64,000 nt of DNA from Cupriavidus necator. Its GTDB lineage: Bacteria > Pseudomonadota > Gammaproteobacteria > Burkholderiales > Burkholderiaceae. Both the position numbers and the translations under genes were made by a program. The notes under the pieces are model-generated. The model had not been told where the DNA came from and made no database searches. It saw only the letters and a program-made list of their open reading frames with translations. This document shows, in pieces, positions 9,267 to 19,155 of the stretch; the first letter of the stretch is position 1; every line of letters begins with the position of its first letter. The stretch spans positions 372,001-436,000 of the forward strand of contig CP074386.1 in assembly GCA_022041995.1 (NCBI GenBank), in the 5' to 3' direction.

Positions 9267-12200
9267 TAGCGGCGCGGCCACAATGGCTGAAAGTGGCCGG
9301 GTGTATGAAGGATATGCACAAGCCGGCCTTGCTGACCAACAACCGGATGCACTGTGAGCTGCCCGCTCGCATTGACCGCAATGGCCTGGATGCGTATGCC
9401 AAGGCTGCGCGCGAGCCCCCACCCGGCCTCGTACATGTCGATGTCGCCATCCCTATCGGCCAGGCCCCACGAAATAGCTCGCCCCGCAACCACTGCGCCT
9501 GTGCCTGGAGTTCGCTCGTCTGCTCCGTTGCCATCGCAGGCTCTCGCCTTATGTTGCGGCTGAGCTGAAGAGCTGTGTCTAGCAGGCAATTATTCTGCAG
9601 CCCGCTGGCCATCCCCATCTCAGCGTTTGATTGCGCCAGAAACTGTTCAAGACTGATGAGCAGGGGCCCCGAATTGAATTCGCCCAAGGATGGGGGAACG
9701 GGCACCTGAGCCGGCGAGGCACCCGCCAGGGGGGGTCGTGCAGGCCGCTCAGCACGTCCGGTGCGCGCAGGGGGGCGGGGGCCCCAGTTGCTGCGAACAG
9801 CATGGCCAGGATCGGGGGCCGGGTGTGTCACGGCAGGCGCGCTCCGCGTGGCACCGTGCGGCCCGTAGGGTTGCCCGGTGTCCAGGTCGGAGCTGCGTGC
9901 TTGATCCGCGGCTGCGCCGCGATACGGCTGGTTCATCGGGCCGCCAGGCCTCTCGTCGGCAATGGATGGTTCCGCATAGAGATCGAAGGACAGGATCATC
10001 TCGATGCCCTGCGGGGGCGCCACGCGGGCTGCCGCGTCGCGCAGGTCCTGCTCCAGCGTCCCGCGCGGCACCGCATCAGGCGACAGTTGGCGCAGCCTTT
10101 CGTAGGTCCGGTGACTCTTCTCCTTGGCCTTCAGGCTATCACGGGTGTGGAACTGGATTTCCCAGTCGGCGTCTTCGCCCTCAACGCGGGTGCGCACGTT
10201 CACATTCAGGCCAGCATAGCCGGTGCCCTCCCGGGTAAAGCTGTTGTTCACGCGCATGACCGTCATGCCGGCCCTTTGCAGACTGGTCAGGATCCTCCGG
10301 GCGTCCATGGCAAATCTCTCTGCACCGAGGATCACCTCATAGCGCAGACCATCGCGTACCCGCCTGGCGGCCTCCTGCGGTGTTTGCAGGCCCTGCTCGC
10401 GCTGTATCCGGGCAAGCTTCTCTTCAATGCTTTTCTTCTTCTTAAAGATAAACCTGCGCCAGCCGCCACCGTCCATGTCCGCGCGCAACTTCGCGCCGTG
10501 GTGCTCCAGCGCCTGCTGCAGCACAGGCCAGACCGCACCCTCGAGACGTTCAGCCTGGCTTCTGATCTGCTGGGCCAGTTGCGCAAGGGGGGCAGGCACG
10601 CGCGGCGTGGCTGACGCCTGGGGCCGCGGCTGCACCTTCAATACCGTTTCCGGCTCCCAGTCCACGATATCTTCCACCCCCGCAGGAACGGGTAATGCAC
10701 GGAAGGCCTCGCGCGCTGGCCCGAGCAACTTCCAGATCTCGTCGCCGGAGGCGCCATCGAATCCACGTCGTTGCGCCTGCTTGTACAGGTCGTGGTACTT
10801 CTCCTTGCATCTGAACGTTTGCTCTGTATGAAACTGGATTTCCCATGCGATGCCGTTTGGCTCCTTCAGCGTGACGCTCACCGCCTGGAAAGGGCTGCGG
10901 CCCCGCAGGAAGTGATTCGTGCGCCGGATCAGAGTATGCGCCTTCGCGAGCTGCGCCATGATCTGGCGATAGTCCCCCATAAACGTATCCGCGGGCAGCA
11001 CCACACTGTAGCGCAGCGCATCGTTGACCAGCGCGCTGGCCTGGGCCAGGGTCCGGGGCGGCACTCCACCAATCAGCCGGGCCAGCTTGTCCTGCAGCGA
11101 GCGCGGCGACTTCAGCCTGTTCTTCTGTTCGCCCGCCAGACCCGCCCGCGCGTGTCCGGGCTCACTGCACCCGTTCACGATGTCCTGCAGCCTCATCGTG
11201 ATCCCCGGCTCGGCCAAACGGGCCCGTTCATTGAGCGCCAGCGCCTCTTGCTCAAGCGCCTCCCGGGAAACCTCCTGCGCCCGTTCGGCCGGCGTAGCCG
11301 GTACGCTGAGCAGCTCCGCCTGCTGCAGCGCCCGGACGGCGTCCTGCATGACACCCGCTGCCATCGTTGGCATCTGCCGCAGCGCAGCGTCTGCCCACTG
11401 TGGATCGAAGCGCCCGTGCCGTATTTCCGCCAACGTCGGCTTGCTGTACGGTACCCGACGCAGACGGTCGGGATACCGGCGTTCAGCCATTTCGCAACTC
11501 TCGATCACGCTTGTAAAGAGATCGGTGCCCGTGTCCGACTTCAGCGCGTCGGTGCCCACCTTTATGGCTATCGTAAACAGGTTGCGCATGGACAGCTCCG
11601 GCTCGCCCGGCACCAGCCCCGGCTGCCCCTCGGGGAACGCCGTACGCGACAGACGGCACACCGGGTAGTTGTCCAGCACCGCGTGCACACGCCCGGCCGT
11701 GTCGTCTGCCTGCTCATAGGCGCTCGCAAGTGCGGGGAACCCCTGCGCCAGCGCGGACGGAAGCTGCGGTGCCTGGACGCTGTCCCTGCCCAGCTGCATA
11801 CACAGCTCATACAGCAGTTTCGCCGCCTCGCACGCTTGCGGCTCATGGGCTCGGTCAATCGCCTCATGCGCCTGCACCTGCAACTGCTGCAGCGCTGGTG
11901 CATCCTTGTCCCCCTGCAGCCGCCTGCGCAGTCCGTTGCGCAAATCACGCGCCACGCCGTCGTAGGTGCCGAACATCATGTTTCGCGCCATGGCCTCGCG
12001 CAGCTCATCGGGCTGCGCGAGAAAGCGCATGGCGAGCGTGGCGGCTTTACCCAGCAACGCGCCCCCCCGCTGCTCGGCCATAATTTCGCGCGCCCGTCCC
12101 GCCTGGTAGCGGCCCCGTTCATCGATGGCCGGATGCGCAGTCTTGGGCGGCTTGAACGAGCGCTCCTCGCCCCGTCGCGCCTGGCGCGACTGCATGACGC

Positions 12201-15200
12201 GACCGATGTGGCCCACGAGAGCCGGATAGCCCGCATAGACGAACGCATCGTCCCCGTCCGTGTCCATGCTCCGCTTGCGCAGCTCCGCAATCGGGATTGC
12301 CCCAAGCCGCCCAGGCAGCAGCACGTCCTTGACCCGCAGGCTGCCCGTGCTGAACATCTGCTGCGGCAGCGTGTCGCGCTCGCGCCGGCTCTTCCAGCGC
12401 GACAGCGTCTTCAGGTCCTCCCGCGAACAGGCCAGGTGCAGCCCCTGGTGGTCCGGATCCGGTGACCAGTAGCCCGGCGGCGGGATGATCAGCATGCCCT
12501 TGCTGTGCAACATGTCGGCGCCCGTGCCCGAATCCTCATCGAATCCCGTATAGCTGTACTGGATGGCGAAGCACTGGTCCAGAAACTGGGCCGTCACGTC
12601 CTCCTGATCGGGCGTAACGACCTGCGCGGCCGCAATGGGCAACAGGTTCTCCTTATCGTACGGCGGTTTGCCCACCAGCACATCGCCCTGCAACTGCGCA
12701 AAGCCCGGCAGCGGAATCGTCGGCAGATACAGCCTGTCGTCAGCCGAGGGGACCGCGCGGATGCGCCGCCCCTGGTAGCCGCCGCTGACGGCCAGTTGGT
12801 ACAGCGTCAGGCAGTCCACCGCCTGCGATGCGTGCCGGTCCACCCCGTTCAGCCTGCGCTGCATCACCTCGCGCGCTTCGTCAAGCGCCGCCTCATCCCG
12901 CGGGAAATGCATCAGGGCCTGCGGTGGCAGCGTGTTAAATCCCGGCTGCTGCCCATCCACCAGCTTTTGCTGTGCCTCGTCGCCCCGTGCCTCCCTGACT
13001 GCCTCCCATGCCTCGATATGTTCGCGCACCACCGGAATGCGCATCGCCACGTCCCATCTCAGAAACCCGCAGCCGTCATTTGGACAGAGCGCGATGCGCT
13101 CGTGGTGTGGCCCTTGAAGCCTGAAGGGGTGCTGCGGCCCGGCCACGTCCTCAAACCAGCCCAGCCGCAACGTGCCCTCCACCACATGGTCAGGTGGCAC
13201 CATCTCCATGAGCGCGCGTTGCATGCGCGACCAGTCCTCGCGCTGCGGCGCCAGCTTCTGCGCCAGTTCCATGAAGGCGCTGCCTGGGGCACTGTCGGCA
13301 TACCGCACTGCCGGCAGCACCGAAGCAGACGCGCTGCGGCCGGCGGCGATGTCCCGGGCTGACTTCCGCCGCCCCCGTGTCAGGCGGCTGCCGCCAAACA
13401 TGTCGAAGCGCCAAGGCTCGTCTTTGTACTGGAACGTGCGCGCGAGCATGAAGGCGCTTAACTCCCCAGGCAGCCGCACCTCGACCAGCGGCTGACCGGT
13501 CAGGCGTGAATAAAACGAATACGCAGGCTCCGCCCCGTCGGACGACGCGGCGGGCTCCAGCTCCCGTCCCCGCAAGTCGACCGTGACATGCGTGGTGTCG
13601 CCCCCACTCGGTTCGGGTGGTACGACGTTTCCCACCGCTGTGCGCAGGCTCTCGTGGCGCGCTGCCAGATCGAACCGGCGAGGAGGGTAACGCGTCGTGA
13701 GGGCCTCCAGATGCGCCGCGCTGGCCAGCCGCAGATCCAGCGCGTCCAGGATCGCATCATCCGCCTCGATCTGCGCAATCAAGTTCCAGCTCATTTCCTG
13801 CAGATCCGTCTCGATGAGCGGGCGCGTCCTGTCCAGCGTCTGTCGCACCCACTGCTTCAGAGTCTCCTGGTGCGTCTTCACCGACTCACGCCCGCCGCTG
13901 ATGTAGCGCGGCTTCCACTGGTGGGCCACCACGGTGTATGCCTTGAGCACCTGATACAGTGACAGGGCCGGACAGCGCGTACCGCATGCTTCGTCGCCCT
14001 CCTTCAGGTGCAGCCCGGCACGAGCGCCTGCCCCGCCCGGGGCTTGGCGCAGATACGCGTCGATCTTGTGTTCTACGACTGGCTTCAGCGCGTCGAACGT
14101 CTGCAGGGCGCGCACCCGGTGGCGCTGCAACTGCGGGCTGCGCGCCAGCGGCAGCAGCCCCATGCACAGGGTGCCTACACTTTCCAGCGGTTCTTCGCGC
14201 AGCCGTCCTTCGAGACACAGCGTCATGACACGCTCCAGCGCCGGCGTTGCGAGCAGCCGCAGCGCGTCGTGCATCCGCAGCTGGGCGAAAGCCTTGAGCA
14301 GCATACCCACGTGGCGGCCCTCGGCGCTGTCGAAGCGTTCCGGGTACAGCTCCAGGTGCACCGCTACCCCCATCAGTACATCGCGTGCGAGAACGGCGTT
14401 CCCGTCTTCGTCCCGGCCGAGCCGCGCCAGCGCGTTGGCAATCTGGCCGGTCTGGCCGAATTCGAACGTGCTCCACTCGAGCGGAGCCCAGCCCAGGCGT
14501 GCCGCCAGACACCACGCCGCTTCATGCAGGCCGCTTTCTTGCGGCCATCGGGACAGTGCGTGGAGGGTGCTGGCCACGGCCTGCGCATCCATCGACTCGC
14601 GCAGCCGCGCATTGCCCTCAGCCTCCGAGGTCAGGCGATCGGCCAGTACCAGCGCCGCGTCGCGGGCCTCGTCCGCGTCCGGCCACTTCGAAAACGCGTT
14701 CAGGGCGTTGGCCACTGCCTGCGCCTCCATCGACTGGCACAGCTGGGGTTCCGAGCTAACGCGCCCGGCCAGCCGCAGCGCGGCGTCGCGGGCCTTGTCT
14801 TCCTCCGGCCACTTCGAGAGCGCATTGAGCGCGTTGGCCACGGCCCGCGCCTCCATCGACTGGCACAGCTTGGGTTCCGAGCTAACGCGCTCGGCCAGCC
14901 GCAGCACCGCCTTACGAGCCTCTTCCTTGTCCGACCACTTCGAGAGCGCGTTCAGGGCATTGGACACATGTTTCGCCTCCATCGACTGGCACAGCTGGGG
15001 TTCCGAGCTAACGCGCTCGGCCAGCCGCAGCGCGGCGTCGCGGGCCTTGTCTTCCTCCGGCCACTTCGAAAGCGCATTGAGCGCGGTGGCCACTGCCCGC
15101 GCCTCCATCGACTGGCGCAGCTGGGGTTCCGAGCTAACGCGCTCGGCCAGCCGCAGCGCCGCCTTACGAGCCTCTTCCTTGTCCGGCCACTTCGAAAGCG

Positions 15201-18036
15201 CATTGAGCGCGGTGGTCACCTCCCGCGCATCCATCGACTCGCGCAGCCGCGCATCGCCCTCAGCCTCCGAGGTCAGACGATCGGCAAGCGCCAGCGCCGC
15301 GGCGCTGGCCTCGTCCGCGTCCGGCCACTTCGAAAACGCGTTCAGGGCATTGGACACATGTTTCGCCTCCATCGACTGGCACAGCTGGGGTTCCGAGCTA
15401 ACGCGCTCGGCCAGCCGCAGCGCCGCCTTACGAGCCTCTTCCTTGTCCGGCCACTTTGAAAGCGCATTGAGCGCGTTGGTCACCTCCCGCGCATCCATCG
15501 ACTCGCGCAGCCGCGCATCGCCCTCAGCCTCCGAGGTCAGACGATCGGCCAGCGCCAGCGCCGCGGCGCTGGCCTCGTCCGCGTCCGGCCACTTCGAAAA
15601 AGCGTTCAGGGCGTTGGCCACTGCCTGCGCCTCCATCGACTGGCACAGCTGGGGTTCCGAGCTAACGCGCTCGGCCAGCTGCAGCGCCGCCTTACGAGCC
15701 TCTTCCTTGTCCGGCCACTTCGAGAGCGCGTTCAGGGCATTGGACACATGTTTCGCCTCCATCGACTGGCACAGCTGGGGTTCCGAGCTAACGCGCTCGG
15801 CCAGCCGCAGCGCGGCGTCGCGGGCCTTGTCTTCCTCCGGCCACTTCGAGAGCGCATTGAGCGCGTTGGTCACCTCCCACGCCTCCATCGACTGGCACAG
15901 CTGGGGTTCCGAGCTAACGCGCTCGGCCAGCCGCAGCGCGGCGTCGCGGGCCTTGTCTTCCTCCGGCCACTTCGAGAGCGCATTGAGCGCGGTGGCCACG
16001 GCCCACGCCTCCATCGACTGGCACAGCTTGGGTTCCGAGCTAACGCGCTCGGCCAGCCGCAGCGCCGCCTCACGAGCCTCTTCCTTGTCCGGCCACTTCG
16101 AAAGCGCATTGAGCGCGTTGGTCACCTCCCGCGCATCCATCGACTCGCGCAGCCGCGCATCGCCCTCAGCCTCCGAGGTCAGACGATCGGCAAGCGCCAG
16201 CGCCGCGGCGCTGGCCTCGTCCGCGCCCGGCCACTTCGAAAGCGCGTTCAGGGCATTGGCCACGGCCAGCGCATCCATCGACTGGCGCAGCCGCGGGTCC
16301 GATGCGAGGCGACCGGCCAGCCGCAGCGCCGCGTCGCGGGCCTCGACCTCGCCCGGCCACTTCGATAACGCGTTCAGGGCGTTGGCCACTGCCTGCGCCT
16401 CCATCGACTGGCACAGCTGAGGTTCCGAGCTAACGCGCTCGGCCAGCCGCAGCGCGGCGTCGCGGGCCTTGGCCTGGTCCGGCCACTTCGAGAGCGCATT
16501 GAGCGCGTTGGCCACTGCCCACGCCTCCATCGACTGGCACAGCTGGGGTTCCGATGTGAGGCGCCGGGCCAGGCACCGTACCGCCTCGCTGACCCGATGC
16601 GACGCCGGCCACTTTGAGAATGCATTGAGCGCGTTGGCAACATGCTGCCCGTCCATCCGCTGGCGCAGCTTTGCGTCCGATGTCACGCGTTCGGCCAGCC
16701 GCAGCGCCGCCTGACGCGCATCGGCTTCGTCAGGCCACTTCGAGAGAGCGTTGAGCGTGATGGCCACCCCCAGCGCATTCATCGACTCGCGCAGCGGCGC
16801 GTCTGCCGCAACGCGCCTGGCCAGCTCCAGTGCGTTCTCCCCGACCCTGCCATCGTCCGACCACTTGCTCAGGGCATTGAGCAGATTTGACATATCCTGT
16901 GCGTTCAGCCCCGGGATCAGACCATGCGATCGAAGATGCCTGACAAGACCGGACACCGCATCGCAGCACGCCGGGCGCTCCGGCGCCTTGGACAGCGCAT
17001 TGCACAGCATGGCGGCTTGCCGTCCGTTCAGCCTGTGCAGCGCGCCCGGCCTCAGCAGTTCGGTCGCGATGCTTCGCAGCGCTAGCCGGCAGATCTCGCT
17101 GTCGGCATGCTTGCTAAGCTTGTTGGCGAAATGCACGTAGCTTGCAGCCGGCGCGCCCCGGCACCAGTCGGTGTCCACAAGATAGTGCGCCGCCAGTTCA
17201 ACCGCCTCGCGAACGTCGTTGGCCCGCGCAGGCGGTATGTTCCTGACCTTGTTCCTGACCTGCAGTTTCTGCAAATACAAGTCCAGGAAGTGCAGGTTGT
17301 CGCCGGCATAGTCTGGGCGCAGAAAGACCAGTGCCTGCCCGTAGCCGTTGCGCTGTGCCAGCACGTTCTCCCTTGCCATCCGGATGGCAAGTTCAGGGAA
17401 ATCGGCATCCTTCGCGTTGCCGGAAAGCACTTGCTGCTGCGCATACCGTTGGTTCCTGAGCTGCCGGCCGAACTCGTGTTCAGGATACGTCAGGACTCTC
17501 CCCAGATTCCGGCTGCGGCGCTGTGGTTCGCTCGGCTCGATGCGCATCCTCGAGTGGTGCCTTTCATCCAGCGCTTCAATCGCATCGCGGGCCGGTCGCT
17601 TGCGCGATGGCGCCGCCGCGGCGATCTGATACCTCTCCATCCCGCTTGCAGCAAGGGTTGACCGCAGCTGCTGGTCCGGCAGGTTGCGCGTGCTGGGCGG
17701 CCACGACGACTGGGCCCTGCGGGGTGCATCGTCCGCTGCTCGGTCTGACACAGGCCTCCCGCTACTCGGCAAAGCGCGCAACGGATGTCCGGCAGTATCC
17801 TCGTCCCCCTGTGGCCGTGAAGCGAATGCCCTTTGCCGTTGAGGTCCGGAATAAGGCTGCATCCTGCGCTGCTGGCGACGCGCTGCCAGGCCTTCCCGCC
17901 GCGGCAACGCGTCAAGGACCGTGTCTGTCCTCCGGGACGCAGGTTCGGGCCGCGAAGTCGGGGACTGTCCGGGTGCAGCCTCGTCAATCTTCTGATCGCC
18001 ACCAGCGTCCGGACTCGCCGGGCTGCCAATTCTCAT
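9247..18036 (-). CDS. SKWP-repeat type III effector (RipS/XopAD family), copy A
   Basis: A 2929-codon gene for a giant secreted effector. The start ATG at 18036 has a strong ribosome site (GGAGAAGGGG) 8 nt upstream. Residues 1-190 are polar and disordered, as expected of a secretion leader. About 385-1165 hold 18 SKW repeats plus a final SRWP, mostly 42 residues each with some of about 46, predicted helical HEAT-like. The middle region carries SMDTDGDDAFVYAGYPAL (D near 1924). Two related RelA/SpoT-like modules follow (about 2330-2430 with WEIQFHTEQ; about 2555-2650 with WEIQFHTRDS), then an OTU-like end with GLQNNCLLDT (Cys near 2816). A one-G deletion near 9470 shifts the frame after ELFRG, so the last 65 or so native residues (ending at 9266) are replaced. 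The repeat family assignment is firm; functions of the other regions are inference. Confidence 0.85.
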   Translation of the reverse strand: MRIGSPASPDAGGDQKIDEAAPGQSPTSRPEPASRRTDTVLDALPRREGLAARRQQRRMQPYSGPQRQRAFASRPQGDEDTAGHPLRALPSSGRPVSDRAADDAPRRAQSSWPPSTRNLPDQQLRSTLAASGMERYQIAAAAPSRKRPARDAIEALDERHHSRMRIEPSEPQRRSRNLGRVLTYPEHEFGRQLRNQRYAQQQVLSGNAKDADFPELAIRMARENVLAQRNGYGQALVFLRPDYAGDNLHFLDLYLQKLQVRNKVRNIPPARANDVREAVELAAHYLVDTDWCRGAPAASYVHFANKLSKHADSEICRLALRSIATELLRPGALHRLNGRQAAMLCNALSKAPERPACCDAVSGLVRHLRSHGLIPGLNAQDMSNLLNALSKWSDDGRVGENALELARRVAADAPLRESMNALGVAITLNALSKWPDEADARQAALRLAERVTSDAKLRQRMDGQHVANALNAFSKWPASHRVSEAVRCLARRLTSEPQLCQSMEAWAVANALNALSKWPDQAKARDAALRLAERVSSEPQLCQSMEAQAVANALNALSKWPGEVEARDAALRLAGRLASDPRLRQSMDALAVANALNALSKWPGADEASAAALALADRLTSEAEGDARLRESMDAREVTNALNALSKWPDKEEAREAALRLAERVSSEPKLCQSMEAWAVATALNALSKWPEEDKARDAALRLAERVSSEPQLCQSMEAWEVTNALNALSKWPEEDKARDAALRLAERVSSEPQLCQSMEAKHVSNALNALSKWPDKEEARKAALQLAERVSSEPQLCQSMEAQAVANALNAFSKWPDADEASAAALALADRLTSEAEGDARLRESMDAREVTNALNALSKWPDKEEARKAALRLAERVSSEPQLCQSMEAKHVSNALNAFSKWPDADEASAAALALADRLTSEAEGDARLRESMDAREVTTALNALSKWPDKEEARKAALRLAERVSSEPQLRQSMEARAVATALNALSKWPEEDKARDAALRLAERVSSEPQLCQSMEAKHVSNALNALSKWSDKEEARKAVLRLAERVSSEPKLCQSMEARAVANALNALSKWPEEDKARDAALRLAGRVSSEPQLCQSMEAQAVANALNAFSKWPDADEARDAALVLADRLTSEAEGNARLRESMDAQAVASTLHALSRWPQESGLHEAAWCLAARLGWAPLEWSTFEFGQTGQIANALARLGRDEDGNAVLARDVLMGVAVHLELYPERFDSAEGRHVGMLLKAFAQLRMHDALRLLATPALERVMTLCLEGRLREEPLESVGTLCMGLLPLARSPQLQRHRVRALQTFDALKPVVEHKIDAYLRQAPGGAGARAGLHLKEGDEACGTRCPALSLYQVLKAYTVVAHQWKPRYISGGRESVKTHQETLKQWVRQTLDRTRPLIETDLQEMSWNLIAQIEADDAILDALDLRLASAAHLEALTTRYPPRRFDLAARHESLRTAVGNVVPPEPSGGDTTHVTVDLRGRELEPAASSDGAEPAYSFYSRLTGQPLVEVRLPGELSAFMLARTFQYKDEPWRFDMFGGSRLTRGRRKSARDIAAGRSASASVLPAVRYADSAPGSAFMELAQKLAPQREDWSRMQRALMEMVPPDHVVEGTLRLGWFEDVAGPQHPFRLQGPHHERIALCPNDGCGFLRWDVAMRIPVVREHIEAWEAVREARGDEAQQKLVDGQQPGFNTLPPQALMHFPRDEAALDEAREVMQRRLNGVDRHASQAVDCLTLYQLAVSGGYQGRRIRAVPSADDRLYLPTIPLPGFAQLQGDVLVGKPPYDKENLLPIAAAQVVTPDQEDVTAQFLDQCFAIQYSYTGFDEDSGTGADMLHSKGMLIIPPPGYWSPDPDHQGLHLACSREDLKTLSRWKSRRERDTLPQQMFSTGSLRVKDVLLPGRLGAIPIAELRKRSMDTDGDDAFVYAGYPALVGHIGRVMQSRQARRGEERSFKPPKTAHPAIDERGRYQAGRAREIMAEQRGGALLGKAATLAMRFLAQPDELREAMARNMMFGTYDGVARDLRNGLRRRLQGDKDAPALQQLQVQAHEAIDRAHEPQACEAAKLLYELCMQLGRDSVQAPQLPSALAQGFPALASAYEQADDTAGRVHAVLDNYPVCRLSRTAFPEGQPGLVPGEPELSMRNLFTIAIKVGTDALKSDTGTDLFTSVIESCEMAERRYPDRLRRVPYSKPTLAEIRHGRFDPQWADAALRQMPTMAAGVMQDAVRALQQAELLSVPATPAERAQEVSREALEQEALALNERARLAEPGITMRLQDIVNGCSEPGHARAGLAGEQKNRLKSPRSLQDKLARLIGGVPPRTLAQASALVNDALRYSVVLPADTFMGDYRQIMAQLAKAHTLIRRTNHFLRGRSPFQAVSVTLKEPNGIAWEIQFHTEQTFRCKEKYHDLYKQAQRRGFDGASGDEIWKLLGPAREAFRALPVPAGVEDIVDWEPETVLKVQPRPQASATPRVPAPLAQLAQQIRSQAERLEGAVWPVLQQALEHHGAKLRADMDGGGWRRFIFKKKKSIEEKLARIQREQGLQTPQEAARRVRDGLRYEVILGAERFAMDARRILTSLQRAGMTVMRVNNSFTREGTGYAGLNVNVRTRVEGEDADWEIQFHTRDSLKAKEKSHRTYERLRQLSPDAVPRGTLEQDLRDAAARVAPPQGIEMILSFDLYAEPSIADERPGGPMNQPYRGAAADQARSSDLDTGQPYGPHGATRSAPAVTHPAPDPGHAVRSNWGPRPPARTGRAERPARPPLAGASPAQVPVPPSLGEFNSGPLLISLEQFLAQSNAEMGMASGLQNNCLLDTALQLSRNIRREPAMATEQTSELQAQAQWLRGELFRGAWPIGMATSTCTRPGGGSRAALAYASRPLRSMRAGSSQCIRLLVSKAGLCISFIHPATFSHCGRAASVAFCS
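14540..16875 (-). repeat. SKW repeat array of copy A (18 units plus SRWP)
   Basis: Tandem coding repeats with a unit of about 126 bp (42 codons) and a longer variant of about 138 bp carrying TSEAEGDARLRESMDA. The recurrent core is NALNALSKWP, RLAERVSSEPQLCQSMEA. Near-identical adjacent units at the DNA level make expansion and contraction likely. Confidence 0.9.
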
Positions 18037-18414
18037 AGCTATGCCCCTTCTCCAGTAGTTACCTCGCAGGCCGTTGTAATAGCTTCCGCCGTTGTCATCG
18101 GATCGGGCGGGTAGACCGTTGAAACAAGAGGCCTATGTCGGGATAGTGGAATTAGGACGAGTAAGCTCCTGCTCAACAGCCATTACGGGGGACAATCCGG
18201 ACTCTTGAGGAAACAAGACGGGCGCATCTCATGCTGGCGGTGTCGATCAAGAGCGGAGATGAACAAGCACAGCTGGGATATCGCATTGGAGTGTTTGGCA
18301 TCTTGCCAGCATCATACTGAGGGCATCGCGACGACGCTGCAAGATGCCATCGGTGGACGTCGTTTTGGCACGCAGGCAAGAAGGTGTCCTGATTCTCGAT
18401 AACCTGAGAGTGAA
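18037..18414. other. Intergenic region between XopAI-like and SKWP genes (copy A)
   Basis: About 380 bp without a supportable gene. It contains the SKWP ribosome site next to the start. No TTCGC-N15-TTCGC box was found on the minus strand here, so SKWP transcription may depend on the box upstream of the XopAI-like gene or on an unrecognised promoter. Confidence 0.5.
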
Positions 18415-19124
18415 TCACAGCAAGCCGTCACCTCGCGTGCACCGGCTCGCACCGAACTGCAACTTCAAGGCTTTGTCGTGGGTCTGCACAGTGTTCAGAG
18501 ACAGCCGAGCGTATTCGATGTTACTTTCAGCATCATTCGGTGAAAAATTCGACCGCTTTACCAGTGCCTCGACGGCGCTGTACAGGCACTTCTCTTGTCG
18601 TGTTATGTTGCAACAACTCAGCAAGGCGTGCGCTTGCTCTGCCGTGCCCGGGGTCTGGCAGGGTCGCCAGTATAGGGGTCTTCCTCCAAATGAAAGTTGT
18701 TCCCAACGCCGATCGTTCGCACCACCGCCGGCTGGTCAGCGTCGGCAAACATGGCAAACTCCTTCGCCATCTCTCGATCAGATGACAAGTAGTGGTGTTC
18801 GCCCGAAGCAGTCACACCAGAGCTACTGAAATTCATCAGGAAATTTGCGCTTCCGCCATCTGTGGCTCCACTCCCTTTACGCTCGTTCACGAAGCCATTT
18901 CTGCGAAGAGATGACACGTGTTCGCGCTTGGTTTCATGCCAAAGAACGCTCTCCTGATAGACCCGTTTGGCAAATGGCACCAGTCCATTCAAGGTCTCAT
19001 TTGAATATGGTGATCGCGAAGATCCAGGCTTAGCTCTTTTCGCCTCAACGTCCGACTCATACCCATCGGAACCATAGTCGCTTGAAGCTCGCGCTCCACC
19101 ACGCTTAGAAATGCAGCCGCCCAT
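18415..19124 (-). pseudogene. XopAI/HopO1-like ADP-ribosyltransferase effector, copy A (C-terminal frameshifts)
   Basis: The N-terminal frame (19124-18618) encodes 168 residues. MGGCISK is a textbook N-myristoylation/palmitoylation start (G2, C4), expected to send the effector to the host plasma membrane. An ADP-ribosyltransferase-like core follows: SVLWHETKREHVSSLRRNGF, HHYLSSDREMAKEFAMF. The canonical H-G-T of such enzymes reads H-E-T here (position 64). The frame then ends prematurely; ARLAELLQHNTTREVP and EALVKRSNFSPNDAESN continue in two other frames down to 18415, so two frameshifts separate the native C-terminus. A PIP box lies upstream. Family assignment is moderate; the damage is seen directly. 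Confidence 0.65.
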
Positions 19125-19155
19125 GACAATGGAATACCGGTAGTGAATTTCCTCG

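Noticed and set aside
14540..16875. Regular 126-bp periodicity considered as a CRISPR or satellite array
   Set aside because: The units are contiguous coding repeats in frame (SKWP), with no spacers and no cas genes.
18037..18420. PIP box directly upstream of SKWP genes
   Set aside because: No TTCGC-N15-TTCGC on the coding strand in 18037-18420 or in the corresponding parts of copies B and C.
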